This document shows positions 49,716-56,887 of a stretch of DNA of 60,495 nt, piece after piece. A program made the position numbers and the translations under genes. This DNA is from a virus: the IMG/VR virus record IMGVR_UViG_3300042319_001090, positions 1 to 60,495 of that record, one strand, 5' to 3'. Position 1 is the stretch's first letter. Each line of letters starts with the position of its first letter. The notes under the pieces are model-generated. The model saw nothing but the letters and a program-made list of their open reading frames with translations, had not been told where the DNA came from and did no database searches.

Positions 49716-50289
49716 ATTTGATACACATGAATCTTTCTATCATGGATTGATTAAAAGCAAACTATGGTTATGTGAGGAACTAGAAACAGCTATATACCGT
49801 GAATGTCTTACAAAACCCACATTACATATTCTAGGCTGTTGGGATAATCTTTTAGCATTTATGTTACTTACTCGCAAACCTACATTCTATAATACTGTAC
49901 ATGGATATGACATTAATCCAGAAGCAATAAATAATGCTAATAAAGTGTGTGACATGTGGAAATACGAATCCCCCAAAGTTTACAATCATGTACAAGATGT
50001 GAACGAATATGATTACAGTCTACATGCTAACAGTATTTTCATTAATTGTAGCATAGACCAAATGGATAACAATAACTGGTATGATTCAGTTTCAAATGGT
50101 AGTTTAGTATGTATTCAGACTACTAATATGAAAGATCCAGAATTTCCCTGGTTTATTAAACAAACTACTGATAGTTTAGATGAGTTAGTTAATAAGTTTA
50201 ACCTGAGTAATTTGTTATATTCCGGAGTAAAAAACATACCATATGCTACTAATGGATATAAACGCTATATGATTATTGGAACCAAATGA
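49693..50289 (+). CDS. SAM-methyltransferase-like protein
   Basis: A 198-residue protein with a Rossmann-type layout: LHILGCWDNLLAFMLL in place of motif I, VHGYDINPEAINNANKV (acidic residue after beta-2), and IFINCSIDQMD as motif IV. The glycine-rich loop is poor, so SAM binding is likely but not certain. It overlaps the PP-loop gene by 23 bases; an alternative start lies two codons later. Confidence 0.65.
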   Translation: MKMTNSDKFDTHESFYHGLIKSKLWLCEELETAIYRECLTKPTLHILGCWDNLLAFMLLTRKPTFYNTVHGYDINPEAINNANKVCDMWKYESPKVYNHVQDVNEYDYSLHANSIFINCSIDQMDNNNWYDSVSNGSLVCIQTTNMKDPEFPWFIKQTTDSLDELVNKFNLSNLLYSGVKNIPYATNGYKRYMIIGTK

Positions 50290-50300
50290 TTATAAAAGAA

Positions 50301-50306
50301 TAAATA
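50301..50306 (+). promoter_or_regulatory. T4-late-type box, 5 bases before ATG
   Basis: AGAATAAATACATATATG, without Shine-Dalgarno, before the gene at 50312. Confidence 0.55.
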
Positions 50307-50311
50307 CATAT

Positions 50312-51217
50312 ATGGATAATTATAAGTATTTTTCGCAATTATGCGAAAGCATAGTGTCAGAAGCCAGCACAGCTATGGCTCAGTTTACTGGGCCGGGCGC
50401 ACAGGAAGTATTAAAACAACTACATTCTAAAGAAGCTTTAGGACATGATGTTCAACCTGAACCTGCAATCAGACCTAAATGGACTGATCTCAAAGACAAG
50501 CCCGGTACATGGTTGCTAATAGCAGGTAATAAAGGATTTGGTGCAGTAAGATATATAGGTTCCGATACTTATCGTAGCAGGGCATCAAGGTCTGGATCCT
50601 ATCAAATATTTACTAGTAACGGTAGACCTGATCCAGATGAAGGCAATATGATATATTCTACCTTTGCAGACAATGTTACTGATGCTAATGGTTTGTTAAA
50701 AAGTATTATAGGTGATGCTAGAAAATTTTACTTTGTAGATAGTGAATACTCCAAAGAATTAAACCAAAATCGTGGTAAGAATAAACCTATATCAGACTTT
50801 AACACTGTTAATGTAACTACCTTGACCAAACGATTCAAACCACTTTTTAGAAAAATATTAGTTGCTTCCAAAGCTGATATCAATGGTGTTATTGCTAGTA
50901 TGGCAAAAAATGATGCTCATCATAAAGTAGATAAAAAAATTGACCAAGTAAAATTAATTGACCAAGCAATCCAAGGTTTAGATAACAATGAGATAAGTGA
51001 CGTCCTTGGCAATGCGGTGAGTGCTAGTGTAATATTAGCAGCCAGATATTACTATCCACAACTTACTGGTAATGTAACTAGTGGTTATAGGTATCGTGAT
51101 AATGGTTTAACAACAGAAAAAACTGAAGGTATGGTAAAGGTATTATCAGATATAGCTAACGGAGATAGAGATAAATTAAGTGCTGTTCTCGCATATCTAA
51201 AGAGGAGTTTAGTATAA
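50312..51217 (+). CDS. possible capsid-internal protein
   Basis: A 301-residue protein starting MDNYKYFSQLCESIVSEAST, which resembles a T4 capsid-targeting leader with two possible cleavage sites (L-C-E and V-S-E). The rest includes PGTWLLIAGNKGFGAVRYIG (beta-rich) and a helical C-terminus. No enzyme motif is seen. The longer frame from a TTG at 50276 is rejected; the late box lies 5 bases before ATG 50312. It is coupled to the next gene by TAATG. Confidence 0.6.
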   Translation: MDNYKYFSQLCESIVSEASTAMAQFTGPGAQEVLKQLHSKEALGHDVQPEPAIRPKWTDLKDKPGTWLLIAGNKGFGAVRYIGSDTYRSRASRSGSYQIFTSNGRPDPDEGNMIYSTFADNVTDANGLLKSIIGDARKFYFVDSEYSKELNQNRGKNKPISDFNTVNVTTLTKRFKPLFRKILVASKADINGVIASMAKNDAHHKVDKKIDQVKLIDQAIQGLDNNEISDVLGNAVSASVILAARYYYPQLTGNVTSGYRYRDNGLTTEKTEGMVKVLSDIANGDRDKLSAVLAYLKRSLV

Positions 51218-52452
51218 TGAGAGCAACACACTTTTTAACAGAAGCCGATATCAGTACTAATATAATGAAAGACCCCAAGCTAGCAAAAATGTTAGCTATT
51301 GCTGTTAGACACGATAGAACATTCCCAAAAAATGAAATAGCAGATATGGGTCCAAGACCTACAGTTGCTGATTATGTTCAAGCTTGGAGTAAATTAGTTA
51401 ATCAAACACTGGCTAAAAATGAGTATGGTGATTTAAGTAAAGAAGGTAAATTTGATAGTTGGTTATTAAAATTATATAATAATCACGCTATAGATTATGA
51501 AGATTTGAATGGTGAGGGCGGTGACGCACTGGGTGCTTGGCAAGCATTAAGCACACGTGGTTTATTAAAGAAGCCAGACCAAGATTTTAATAAATTTCCT
51601 AGTATACGGGCGTTACAACAGGCAATGGAAAAAGATGAGTATCGTAATACTTTAAGAAGAATTAAAGACGCCGAAGCATTAGAAAAACATAAACGCAATA
51701 GAAAAGAAATAGTACTATTAGATAATGACAGATTTCATGTTATAATGCCATTAAACTATGGTGCTTGTTATACATTTAACAATCAAACAGGACACATGAG
51801 TAATTTCTGTACCGGTGGTTCTAGTGGATTGAATTGGTTTAATAATTATGCACCTGACGGTCCTATCATTAGTATTATTGATAAACAAAATATTGATAAT
51901 AAAAATGGCAAGTGGCAATTACATGCTCCTACTAGTCAATTAGTAAACAGCACACAGGATCAACGATATAATAGAACTGGTGCTGATCTTGAGTTTTCTA
52001 AAAGATTCCCTGGTTTAATGAAAGAAATTGTTAAAGCTATGCTTACAAAAGCAGGTGAAGTAAAAACCGGCAGTAAAGAAATTAGCCCACCTGAAGGGTA
52101 TGATGTTAGAGAAGCTGCCAAGCAGATAGTAGCAAAGTTCCCTCAAAGTTATAAATCAGTTCCCGGTGCACCAGGAAAAAATCTACCACCTGATGATGAA
52201 TTTGTAAATCAACCAGCTGAGCCGGCACCAACTCAAGCTACTCAAGCTACACAAGCAACTCAACCCACTGAACCAGAAGGGCCACGTATAAGTGATTGGC
52301 GAATTTATAATGCAGGAAGGCAAGTTGCTACAGCAGTAAATAAAACTCAACAACAAGCCATGCAAGAATTAGAAAAATATGCCATAAAGAATAGAATACC
52401 TAGAGGTCGTATGTATTTACAAGATTATTCTAACAATCAAATAGTCAGATGA
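51217..52452 (+). CDS. possible capsid-internal protein, multidomain
   Basis: A 411-residue protein starting MRATHFLTEADIS, close to the T4 internal-protein leader (M-K-T-Y-Q-E-F-I-A-E-A), with L-T-E as possible cleavage site. The middle has VIMPLNYGACYTFNN and GGSSGLNWFNNYAPDGPIIS, an unusual conserved-looking domain. A Thr/Gln/Pro linker (TQATQATQATQ) leads to a small C-terminal domain. The function is unknown; ejection with DNA is inferred. A bidirectional terminator follows. Confidence 0.62.
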   Translation: MRATHFLTEADISTNIMKDPKLAKMLAIAVRHDRTFPKNEIADMGPRPTVADYVQAWSKLVNQTLAKNEYGDLSKEGKFDSWLLKLYNNHAIDYEDLNGEGGDALGAWQALSTRGLLKKPDQDFNKFPSIRALQQAMEKDEYRNTLRRIKDAEALEKHKRNRKEIVLLDNDRFHVIMPLNYGACYTFNNQTGHMSNFCTGGSSGLNWFNNYAPDGPIISIIDKQNIDNKNGKWQLHAPTSQLVNSTQDQRYNRTGADLEFSKRFPGLMKEIVKAMLTKAGEVKTGSKEISPPEGYDVREAAKQIVAKFPQSYKSVPGAPGKNLPPDDEFVNQPAEPAPTQATQATQATQPTEPEGPRISDWRIYNAGRQVATAVNKTQQQAMQELEKYAIKNRIPRGRMYLQDYSNNQIVR

Positions 52453-52460
52453 TAGCCAAA

Positions 52461-52487
52461 AAAATAGACCCCGAAGGGTCTATTTTT
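52461..52487. terminator. bidirectional terminator
   Basis: TAGACCC (52465-52471), CGAA tetraloop, GGGTCTA (52476-52482), flanked by A-run and T-run. It ends both the rightward internal-protein gene and the leftward lyase gene. Confidence 0.9.
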
Positions 52488-53379
52488 ATTTAATTGACTT
52501 AGTGATACTATCATAATAGATTACTTGTGTATTATACGGCTCTCTTGTCTTTGACTTAGATCCATTATATAAACCTAACCGCAACATTACTCGCAAATCT
52601 TTATCTAACACATTTGGCCCAGTAGTGTTTAGTATAGTATTTCCGTTAATTTTAACACGACTGTACCCGTCACTATACATAGATGTTTTTATTTCATAAC
52701 GTATATTAATCCACTGATTGTACGGATTGTCAATGGCATTGATATCAACTGTAGGATACGTATCAGCGGCTGATGTAAATGAAAATTCATTTAGAGGGCG
52801 AACAGCTAATTTATTTTCACTAGAAATTAGTATCTGTGCAAATCCAAAATAGTTTAAACAGCATCTAGTAGTTGACATTGTTAATAGCTGTGATACAAAT
52901 AAATGTCCTGATCCTACTGGTTTAAATCTAGGTTGTTCCGGAATGTACATCCAAAAGTCCCATACTATTTCTTTATTATATACATTAATTCCACCGGTAT
53001 CATCTTCAATTTCAGTCCTACTTCTATCATTAATACAATCATTGTGACTTGTATTCCAAGTACAATCCTCAGGACGCAACTCAAATCTATAAGCATAATC
53101 ACCAGATTTTGTAGGATGTCCATCTGATTTATGTGCCTGTAAACAATGATAGGACTGTATGTTGCCTAATTGAAAAAGTTTAAATTTTGCAACATCAGAA
53201 ATATCACTATTGAACAAATCACATGATACTCCCCTAACCGATTGGCGAGACAGATCGGTTGTAACAATGTTACCATTAATTATAGGTGGTTCAATAATTG
53301 TAGGGGAAGCAGATGAGCCACCCCCGCATCCTGCAAGCAATGTTATTGAAAAAAGGGCAAGAGTAATATGCTTTTTCAT
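52486..53379 (-). CDS. polysaccharide-lyase-like lipoprotein
   Basis: A 297-residue precursor with a lipoprotein signal, MKKHITLALFSITLLAGC. The mature part matches the heparin-lyase-I-type fold: YRFELRPEDC, DRSRTEIEDD, EIVWDFWMYIPE and VSQLLTMS, with further jelly-roll strands. It would be anchored at the host envelope, not on the virion. It could trim surface polysaccharide to aid release or block reinfection. It has its own perfect sigma70 promoter and a terminator, typical of a moron gene. Confidence 0.75.
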   Translation of the reverse strand: MKKHITLALFSITLLAGCGGGSSASPTIIEPPIINGNIVTTDLSRQSVRGVSCDLFNSDISDVAKFKLFQLGNIQSYHCLQAHKSDGHPTKSGDYAYRFELRPEDCTWNTSHNDCINDRSRTEIEDDTGGINVYNKEIVWDFWMYIPEQPRFKPVGSGHLFVSQLLTMSTTRCCLNYFGFAQILISSENKLAVRPLNEFSFTSAADTYPTVDINAIDNPYNQWINIRYEIKTSMYSDGYSRVKINGNTILNTTGPNVLDKDLRVMLRLGLYNGSKSKTREPYNTQVIYYDSITKSIK

Positions 53380-53407
53380 AAAACTTAATAAGTATTGATT
53401 AAAACTT

Positions 53408-53436
53408 ATTATAATACATTACGGTATTATTGTCAA
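53408..53436 (-). promoter_or_regulatory. sigma70 promoter, minus strand
   Basis: TTGACA (53436-53431) followed by ATAATACC, 17-base spacer, TATAAT (53413-53408). Dedicated promoter of the lyase-like lipoprotein. Confidence 0.92.
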
Positions 53437-53444
53437 CCTTTAAT

Positions 53445-54044
53445 TTACATTGTAGGTCCATTACCGTTTTTAAATCCAACACTACCACCTTCACTTTCAA
53501 TACGTTTTATAACATCTTCAAACAGTATGGGTCTATAATCTGTATGCTCAACACATACGCAATGATAACGTACATCAATGTAATGTCTACTACCACGAAC
53601 GCCAAACTCATGTAATGTTTCAACTTCTTTCTTTACACGATTAGCATGTAAGTGACCGTGAATGTTAGTACCAAATCTTCCTAACGATTCAGTATGAATT
53701 GGTATATGGCTTAATATCATTCCGTTCATCACGTGATAAGCACGTAATTCACGGAAGTATAATCTATATTCATCGTCACGGAAGATATCATGGTTACCAC
53801 GAATCAACACTTTGTCACCGTTTAAGCGACTCATAATCTTCAATGCTTTGCGGTTAATGACAACATCACCCAAGTGATAAACTTTGTCGTTAGGTCGTAC
53901 TGTTTCATTCCAACGCTTAACCATTTCTTCATCCATCTCATCTGGATCAGTCCATGGTCGCATCTTTGAACCATCACTGTTTGTGAATCTACAAACTCCG
54001 GTATGCCCGAAGTGTGTGTCACTTGTTAAAAATACTGCGGGCAT
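53445..54044 (-). CDS. calcineurin-like metallophosphoesterase
   Basis: A 199-residue enzyme with intact motifs: TSDTHFGH (D-x-H), HLGDVVI (GD), RGNHDIF (GNHD), LSHIPI and HGHLHAN (GH-x-H). It resembles the small phage phosphoesterases that follow SDTHFGH. Substrate unknown. It is the second intact phosphoesterase of the window, plus one degenerate relative. It adjoins the tRNA array. Confidence 0.92.
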   Translation of the reverse strand: MPAVFLTSDTHFGHTGVCRFTNSDGSKMRPWTDPDEMDEEMVKRWNETVRPNDKVYHLGDVVINRKALKIMSRLNGDKVLIRGNHDIFRDDEYRLYFRELRAYHVMNGMILSHIPIHTESLGRFGTNIHGHLHANRVKKEVETLHEFGVRGSRHYIDVRYHCVCVEHTDYRPILFEDVIKRIESEGGSVGFKNGNGPTM

Positions 54045-54058
54045 ATTATTCCTTTATT

Positions 54059-54132
54059 TGGCATCCCTCCAAGGATTCGAACCTTGACTAACGGTTTTGG
54101 AGACCGGTATGCTGCCATTACACTAGAGAGAT
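54059..54132 (-). tRNA. tRNA-Trp (CCA)
   Basis: Acceptor ATCTCTC/GAGGGAT, anticodon loop CTCCAAA, T-loop TTCGAAT, encoded CCA end. The last tRNA of the array in the direction of transcription. Confidence 0.92.
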
Positions 54133-54137
54133 ATTGT

Positions 54138-54359
54138 TTACAAATTCTTTCTAATACGTTTTAGATATTCTCTACCAACAAGTCCTTGTTCAATTTCTTC
54201 TAATGCAGTAACCATTGGTCCTGATTTAGTAGTAAGCATTGAACGATGTCCTCGCTTTAATTCTCTTACACGCTGTGAGGCGATAAGAACTAAATCAAAA
54301 CGATTACCGACCATGTTTGCGGCTTCTTCACTTGTATATCTTGCTCTGCTTTGTGACAT
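54138..54359 (-). CDS. rpoZ: RNA polymerase omega subunit
   Basis: A 73-residue protein with the omega signature: SEEAANMVGNRFDLVLIASQ, RVRELKRGH, and MVTALEEIEQGL. The omega subunit wraps the C-terminus of beta-prime and helps assembly and ppGpp response. E. coli omega is 91 residues; this copy lacks part of the C-terminal tail. AAAGGA precedes ATG. It lies between tRNA-Trp and tRNA-Val. A phage omega could replace the host subunit, altering promoter choice or ppGpp control; that is inference. Confidence 0.88.
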   Translation of the reverse strand: MSQSRARYTSEEAANMVGNRFDLVLIASQRVRELKRGHRSMLTTKSGPMVTALEEIEQGLVGREYLKRIRKNL

Positions 54360-54373
54360 ATTTTTCCTTTGTT

Positions 54374-54448
54374 TGGTGCATCGTGAGAGGGTCGAACTCC
54401 CGACATTCGCCGTGTAAAGGCGCTACTCTACCACTGAGTTAACGATGC
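54374..54448 (-). tRNA. tRNA-Val (UAC)
   Basis: Acceptor GCATCGT/ACGATGC, anticodon loop TTTACAC, T-loop TTCGACC, encoded CCA. Confidence 0.93.
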
Positions 54449-54458
54449 GTTATTCTAT

Positions 54459-54638
54459 TTAACCACCCTGGTTACTATCTTTTACTTCTGTTTGTTTAAC
54501 AATATTGTCAAACGCTTCATCTTCATTCTTTTGATCCTCAAGTATTCTTGGATCAGGCTTACGAAAGATATTATCCCAGTTGTTATTAAACGTTTTTAAA
54601 TCAACACTATAGGGTCTTGGTAAGCTACCTTTAGTCAT
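54459..54638 (-). CDS. small conserved phage protein
   Basis: A 59-residue acidic protein starting MTKGSLPRPYSVDLKTFNNN, then WDNIFRKPDPRILEDQKN. The start pattern is familiar from T4-like aquatic phages; it is probably disordered at the C-terminus. It overlaps the upstream gene by ATGA. The function is unknown. Confidence 0.65.
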   Translation of the reverse strand: MTKGSLPRPYSVDLKTFNNNWDNIFRKPDPRILEDQKNEDEAFDNIVKQTEVKDSNQGG

Positions 54639-54802
54639 TTACTATTATCCTTACGAGAACTTGTGCGTGAATTGCTTTTTTCAATCTCAACATAACTACG
54701 AATAAAATCCCCACGCACATGTGCATCACGAATTAGCGTTGCCGCACGTTTAACTGCTTTAGGGATTTTAACTGCCCTTGAATCATAACCTCTACATGTC
54801 AT
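54635..54802 (-). CDS. small basic phage protein
   Basis: A 55-residue basic protein, MTCRGYDSRAVKIPKAVKRA, then IRDAHVRGDFIRSYVEIEKS. The start MTCRGYD is seen in T4-like phages. I chose ATG 54802 with AGAGGAAA; the longer frame reads through tRNA-Pro. The function is unknown. Confidence 0.62.
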   Translation of the reverse strand: MTCRGYDSRAVKIPKAVKRAATLIRDAHVRGDFIRSYVEIEKSNSRTSSRKDNSK

Positions 54803-54827
54803 ACTATTTCCTCTTTTAAAAAATGAT

Positions 54828-54904
54828 TGGTCGGAGTACAAGGATTCGAACCTTGGACCCCCTGGTCCCAAACCAGGTGCGCTACCAGACTGCGCCACAC
54901 TCCG
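54828..54904 (-). tRNA. tRNA-Pro (UGG)
   Basis: Acceptor CGGAGTG/TACTCCG, anticodon loop TTTGGGA between CCTGG and CCAGG, T-loop TTCGAAT, encoded CCA. Confidence 0.94.
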
Positions 54905-54906
54905 AA

Positions 54907-55056
54907 TTAACTTGGTATTATATGCGGTATGAATGGAACATTTCGTGGACCATATGTTTGTTCAAAAAGCTTTTTAGCTTCTTGTACATTAGGCGCAAAG
55001 ACTTTTTCTTTCTTTTCACCTTGTGGTGTTCTTACTGTTGTTTCATACATTGGCAT
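54907..55056 (-). CDS. small conserved phage protein
   Basis: A 49-residue protein, MPMYETTVRTPQGEKKEKVF, then APNVQEAKKLFEQTYGPRNV. I recognise this as a conserved small protein of T4-like phages of aquatic bacteria. AGGAG precedes the ATG. It lies between tRNA-Met(i) and tRNA-Pro. The function is unknown. Confidence 0.68.
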   Translation of the reverse strand: MPMYETTVRTPQGEKKEKVFAPNVQEAKKLFEQTYGPRNVPFIPHIIPS

Positions 55057-55070
55057 ATAATTCTCCTATT

Positions 55071-55145
55071 TGGATGCGGGGGACGGATTCGCACCGCCGA
55101 TCTTCAGGTTATGAGCCTGATGAGTTACTACTTCTCCACCCCGCG
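55071..55145 (-). tRNA. initiator-type tRNA-Met (CAU)
   Basis: Resembles bacterial tRNA-fMet: CGCGGGGTGGAG start, C1:A72 mismatch at the top of the acceptor, loop CTCATAA, and AAGATCGGCGG after the anticodon stem. It differs in three ways. One of the three G:C pairs of the anticodon stem is A:U. The T-loop reads TGCGAAT, with G in place of U55. The discriminator is U. CCA is encoded. It is probably an initiator or a derived variant. Confidence 0.82.
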
Positions 55146-55198
55146 TAATTCGTTTACACACTACTTATCATAGTATACACCGTGTGTAATGGTGATCT

Positions 55199-55274
55199 TG
55201 GTGGAGGAGACAGGGATCGAACCTGCGACCTACTGGTTGCAAACCAGCCGCTCTCCCAACTGAGCTACACCCCC
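55199..55274 (-). tRNA. tRNA-Ala (UGC)
   Basis: Acceptor GGGGGTG/CTCCTCC with the G3:U70 alanine identity pair and a U6:U67 mismatch. Anticodon loop TTTGCAA, T-loop TTCGATC, encoded CCA. Confidence 0.92.
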
Positions 55275-55284
55275 AATATTCTTT

Positions 55285-55369
55285 TGGTGCGTCTGGTCAG
55301 ACTCGAACTGACACGCCTTTCGGCACGGGCTTCTAAGACCCGCATGGCTACCAATTACATCACAAACGC
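55285..55369 (-). tRNA. tRNA-Leu (UAG)
   Basis: Class II tRNA with long variable arm (GTGCCGAAAGGCGT). Acceptor GCGTTTG/CAGACGC, anticodon loop CTTAGAA, T-loop TTCGAGT, encoded CCA. Confidence 0.93.
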
Positions 55370-55439
55370 ATTAACCTTTTAAAGAACAAATGTTATTATA
55401 ACAGAGAATTATTTATCTGTCAATACTTGTTTTCCCGAA

Positions 55440-55445
55440 TAAATA
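55440..55445 (+). promoter_or_regulatory. T4-late-type box, 5 bases before ATG
   Basis: CCGAATAAATATTTTCATG, without Shine-Dalgarno, before the HNH gene. Confidence 0.5.
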
Positions 55446-55450
55446 TTTTC

Positions 55451-55729
55451 ATGTTTAAAAAGAAACAACACATCCCTCTTAACCTACGCCGTAGAGTTAT
55501 TGAAAGGGACGGCAAATGGTGTGTCTATTGTGATGAAGACTTGTCCGATAAAGAAATACACATGGATCATGTTATTGCTGAATCTAAAGGTGGAGAAACC
55601 ACTTATAACAATCTTCAAGTAACTTGTAGAAAATGTAATCTTGCTAAGGGTACTTTAACTGAATCAGAATTTACTGAACAGTTAAGAACCAGAGCAATGA
55701 ACATTTTAAATAGAATTGGAGCGGGATAG
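55451..55729 (+). CDS. HNH endonuclease
   Basis: A 92-residue minimal HNH nuclease: CVYCDEDL, IHMDHVIAESKGGETTYNNL and CRKCNLAKG. All zinc cysteines and catalytic residues are present. It is encoded opposite to the tRNAs, and its last 13 bases overlap tRNA-Gly. The start at 55451 is chosen over an upstream in-frame TTG. A homing-type insertion is likely. Confidence 0.88.
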   Translation: MFKKKQHIPLNLRRRVIERDGKWCVYCDEDLSDKEIHMDHVIAESKGGETTYNNLQVTCRKCNLAKGTLTESEFTEQLRTRAMNILNRIGAG

Positions 55730-55791
55730 CGGATTCGAACCGCTGACGAACAGCTTGGAAGGCTGACACTCTACCCCTGAGTTAATCCCGC
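55717..55791 (-). tRNA. tRNA-Gly (UCC)
   Basis: Acceptor GCGGGAT/ATCCCGC, anticodon loop CTTCCAA, T-loop TTCGAAT, U discriminator, encoded CCA. Confidence 0.93.
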
Positions 55792-55796
55792 AACTT

Positions 55797-55874
55797 TGGA
55801 GCACAGAGTGAGATTTGAACTCACGGTTTTACGGATTTGCAATCCGTCGCATTTGACCACTCTGCCACCTGTGC
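55797..55874 (-). tRNA. tRNA-Cys (GCA)
   Basis: Acceptor GCACAGG/TCTGTGC, anticodon loop TTGCAAA, U73 as in tRNA-Cys, T-loop TTCAAAT, encoded CCA. Confidence 0.93.
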
Positions 55875-55877
55875 ATA

Positions 55878-55883
55878 TAAATA
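55878..55883 (+). promoter_or_regulatory. T4-late-type box, 4 bases before ATG
   Basis: ATATAAATACATTATG: the full TATAAATA consensus, no Shine-Dalgarno, before the first 2OG-like gene. Confidence 0.6.
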
Positions 55884-55887
55884 CATT

Positions 55888-56433
55888 ATGAAATATTATT
55901 CACCTATCTATTTAGAAAATATTAAAATCATTCAAGAAAAGATTTTTGATGTATTTCCTAAAACTGAATTATCAAGTAAAGAAAACTTATTCTATATACC
56001 TGATAATCTAAAATTATTTTTTGATATACCAGAATTAAAATCTGAATTAGATAATATGAACTGGTCACAATATGTTCATTCGTTTGGTTTTTATGTAATT
56101 AACAAAACATACGGCACACCTATACATATTGATAGTGGTAATAGTCTTTATAGTTTTAATATACCAATACTAAATTGTAAAAATACTTTTGTTAATTTTT
56201 ACAAAACAGATAAAGAACCTGTAAAGAAATCATATGTTGCATATAACAAGATTATAGACTATTATAGTTTTAATCCTACTGAATGTGTATTACAAGATAA
56301 ATTAGAAATGACCACTCCACATGTCATAAAAGTCAAAGAGGTACATAATGTAACTAACATTAACGATTTACCACGCATTACATTATTAATCAGATTAAAA
56401 AAAGAAATTAACTTGGATTACTTATTTCAATGA
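55888..56433 (+). CDS. 2OG-Fe(II) oxygenase-like protein
   Basis: A 181-residue protein with a double-stranded beta-helix pattern. PIHIDSGNSLYSFNIPI holds H-x-D, PHVIKVKEVHNVTN the distal His, and LPRITLLIRLK the 2-oxoglutarate-binding Arg. It may hydroxylate a protein or small molecule. I chose ATG 55888 because an earlier frame lies in tRNA-Cys. It is coupled to a related gene by ATGA. Confidence 0.7.
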   Translation: MKYYSPIYLENIKIIQEKIFDVFPKTELSSKENLFYIPDNLKLFFDIPELKSELDNMNWSQYVHSFGFYVINKTYGTPIHIDSGNSLYSFNIPILNCKNTFVNFYKTDKEPVKKSYVAYNKIIDYYSFNPTECVLQDKLEMTTPHVIKVKEVHNVTNINDLPRITLLIRLKKEINLDYLFQ

Positions 56434-56867
56434 AATATATAGAATACTTAGATTTACCACCGGTACCCGAAAACTTAATTGAATCTATTACGGATATCAT
56501 TAATAAGCCACCTAAAGCTTATAGTACAGTACCGGCTGAATATAACTTTTTCAAAACTAGAAATGTTAATGATGATTTGGCAGAATGGTTACAATCTATA
56601 GTTGAATATAAAATATATCCACAATATCAATTAATATATAACGGTTTACCTATACATGTAGATAACGGTAACAGAATTAATGCCTATAACTATTTGTTAG
56701 ATACAGGAGGAAAAAATGTTAAAACTATCGTATATAATGAAAACTACAAACCATTGCAAATTGAACAGCTTGAACTAAAAAGATGGCATCGTATTAATAC
56801 GGGCATGTTACACGGTGTTCATGGAATTGAACCTGATAAAGTTAGAGTTGCTATTAGCATAACATAA
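56430..56867 (+). CDS. 2OG-Fe(II) oxygenase-like protein
   Basis: A 145-residue protein. LPIHVDNGNRINAYNYLLDT has H-x-D, RINTGMLHGVHGI the distal His, and KVRVAISIT the Arg. It is shorter than its upstream neighbour, keeping mainly the catalytic core. The two overlap by 4 bases, so they are translated together and probably arose by duplication. The substrate is unknown. Confidence 0.68.
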   Translation: MKYIEYLDLPPVPENLIESITDIINKPPKAYSTVPAEYNFFKTRNVNDDLAEWLQSIVEYKIYPQYQLIYNGLPIHVDNGNRINAYNYLLDTGGKNVKTIVYNENYKPLQIEQLELKRWHRINTGMLHGVHGIEPDKVRVAISIT

Positions 56868-56887
56868 TCATTTATTTGTGCATAAAA

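Noticed and set aside
53445-54044. Possible degenerate phosphoesterase like that at 15955
   Set aside because: All metal motifs (D-x-H, GD, GNHD, GH-x-H) are intact, so it should be active.
54803-54898. Longer version of the small basic protein at 54635
   Set aside because: The extension is the translation of tRNA-Pro; ATG 54802 has its own ribosome site.
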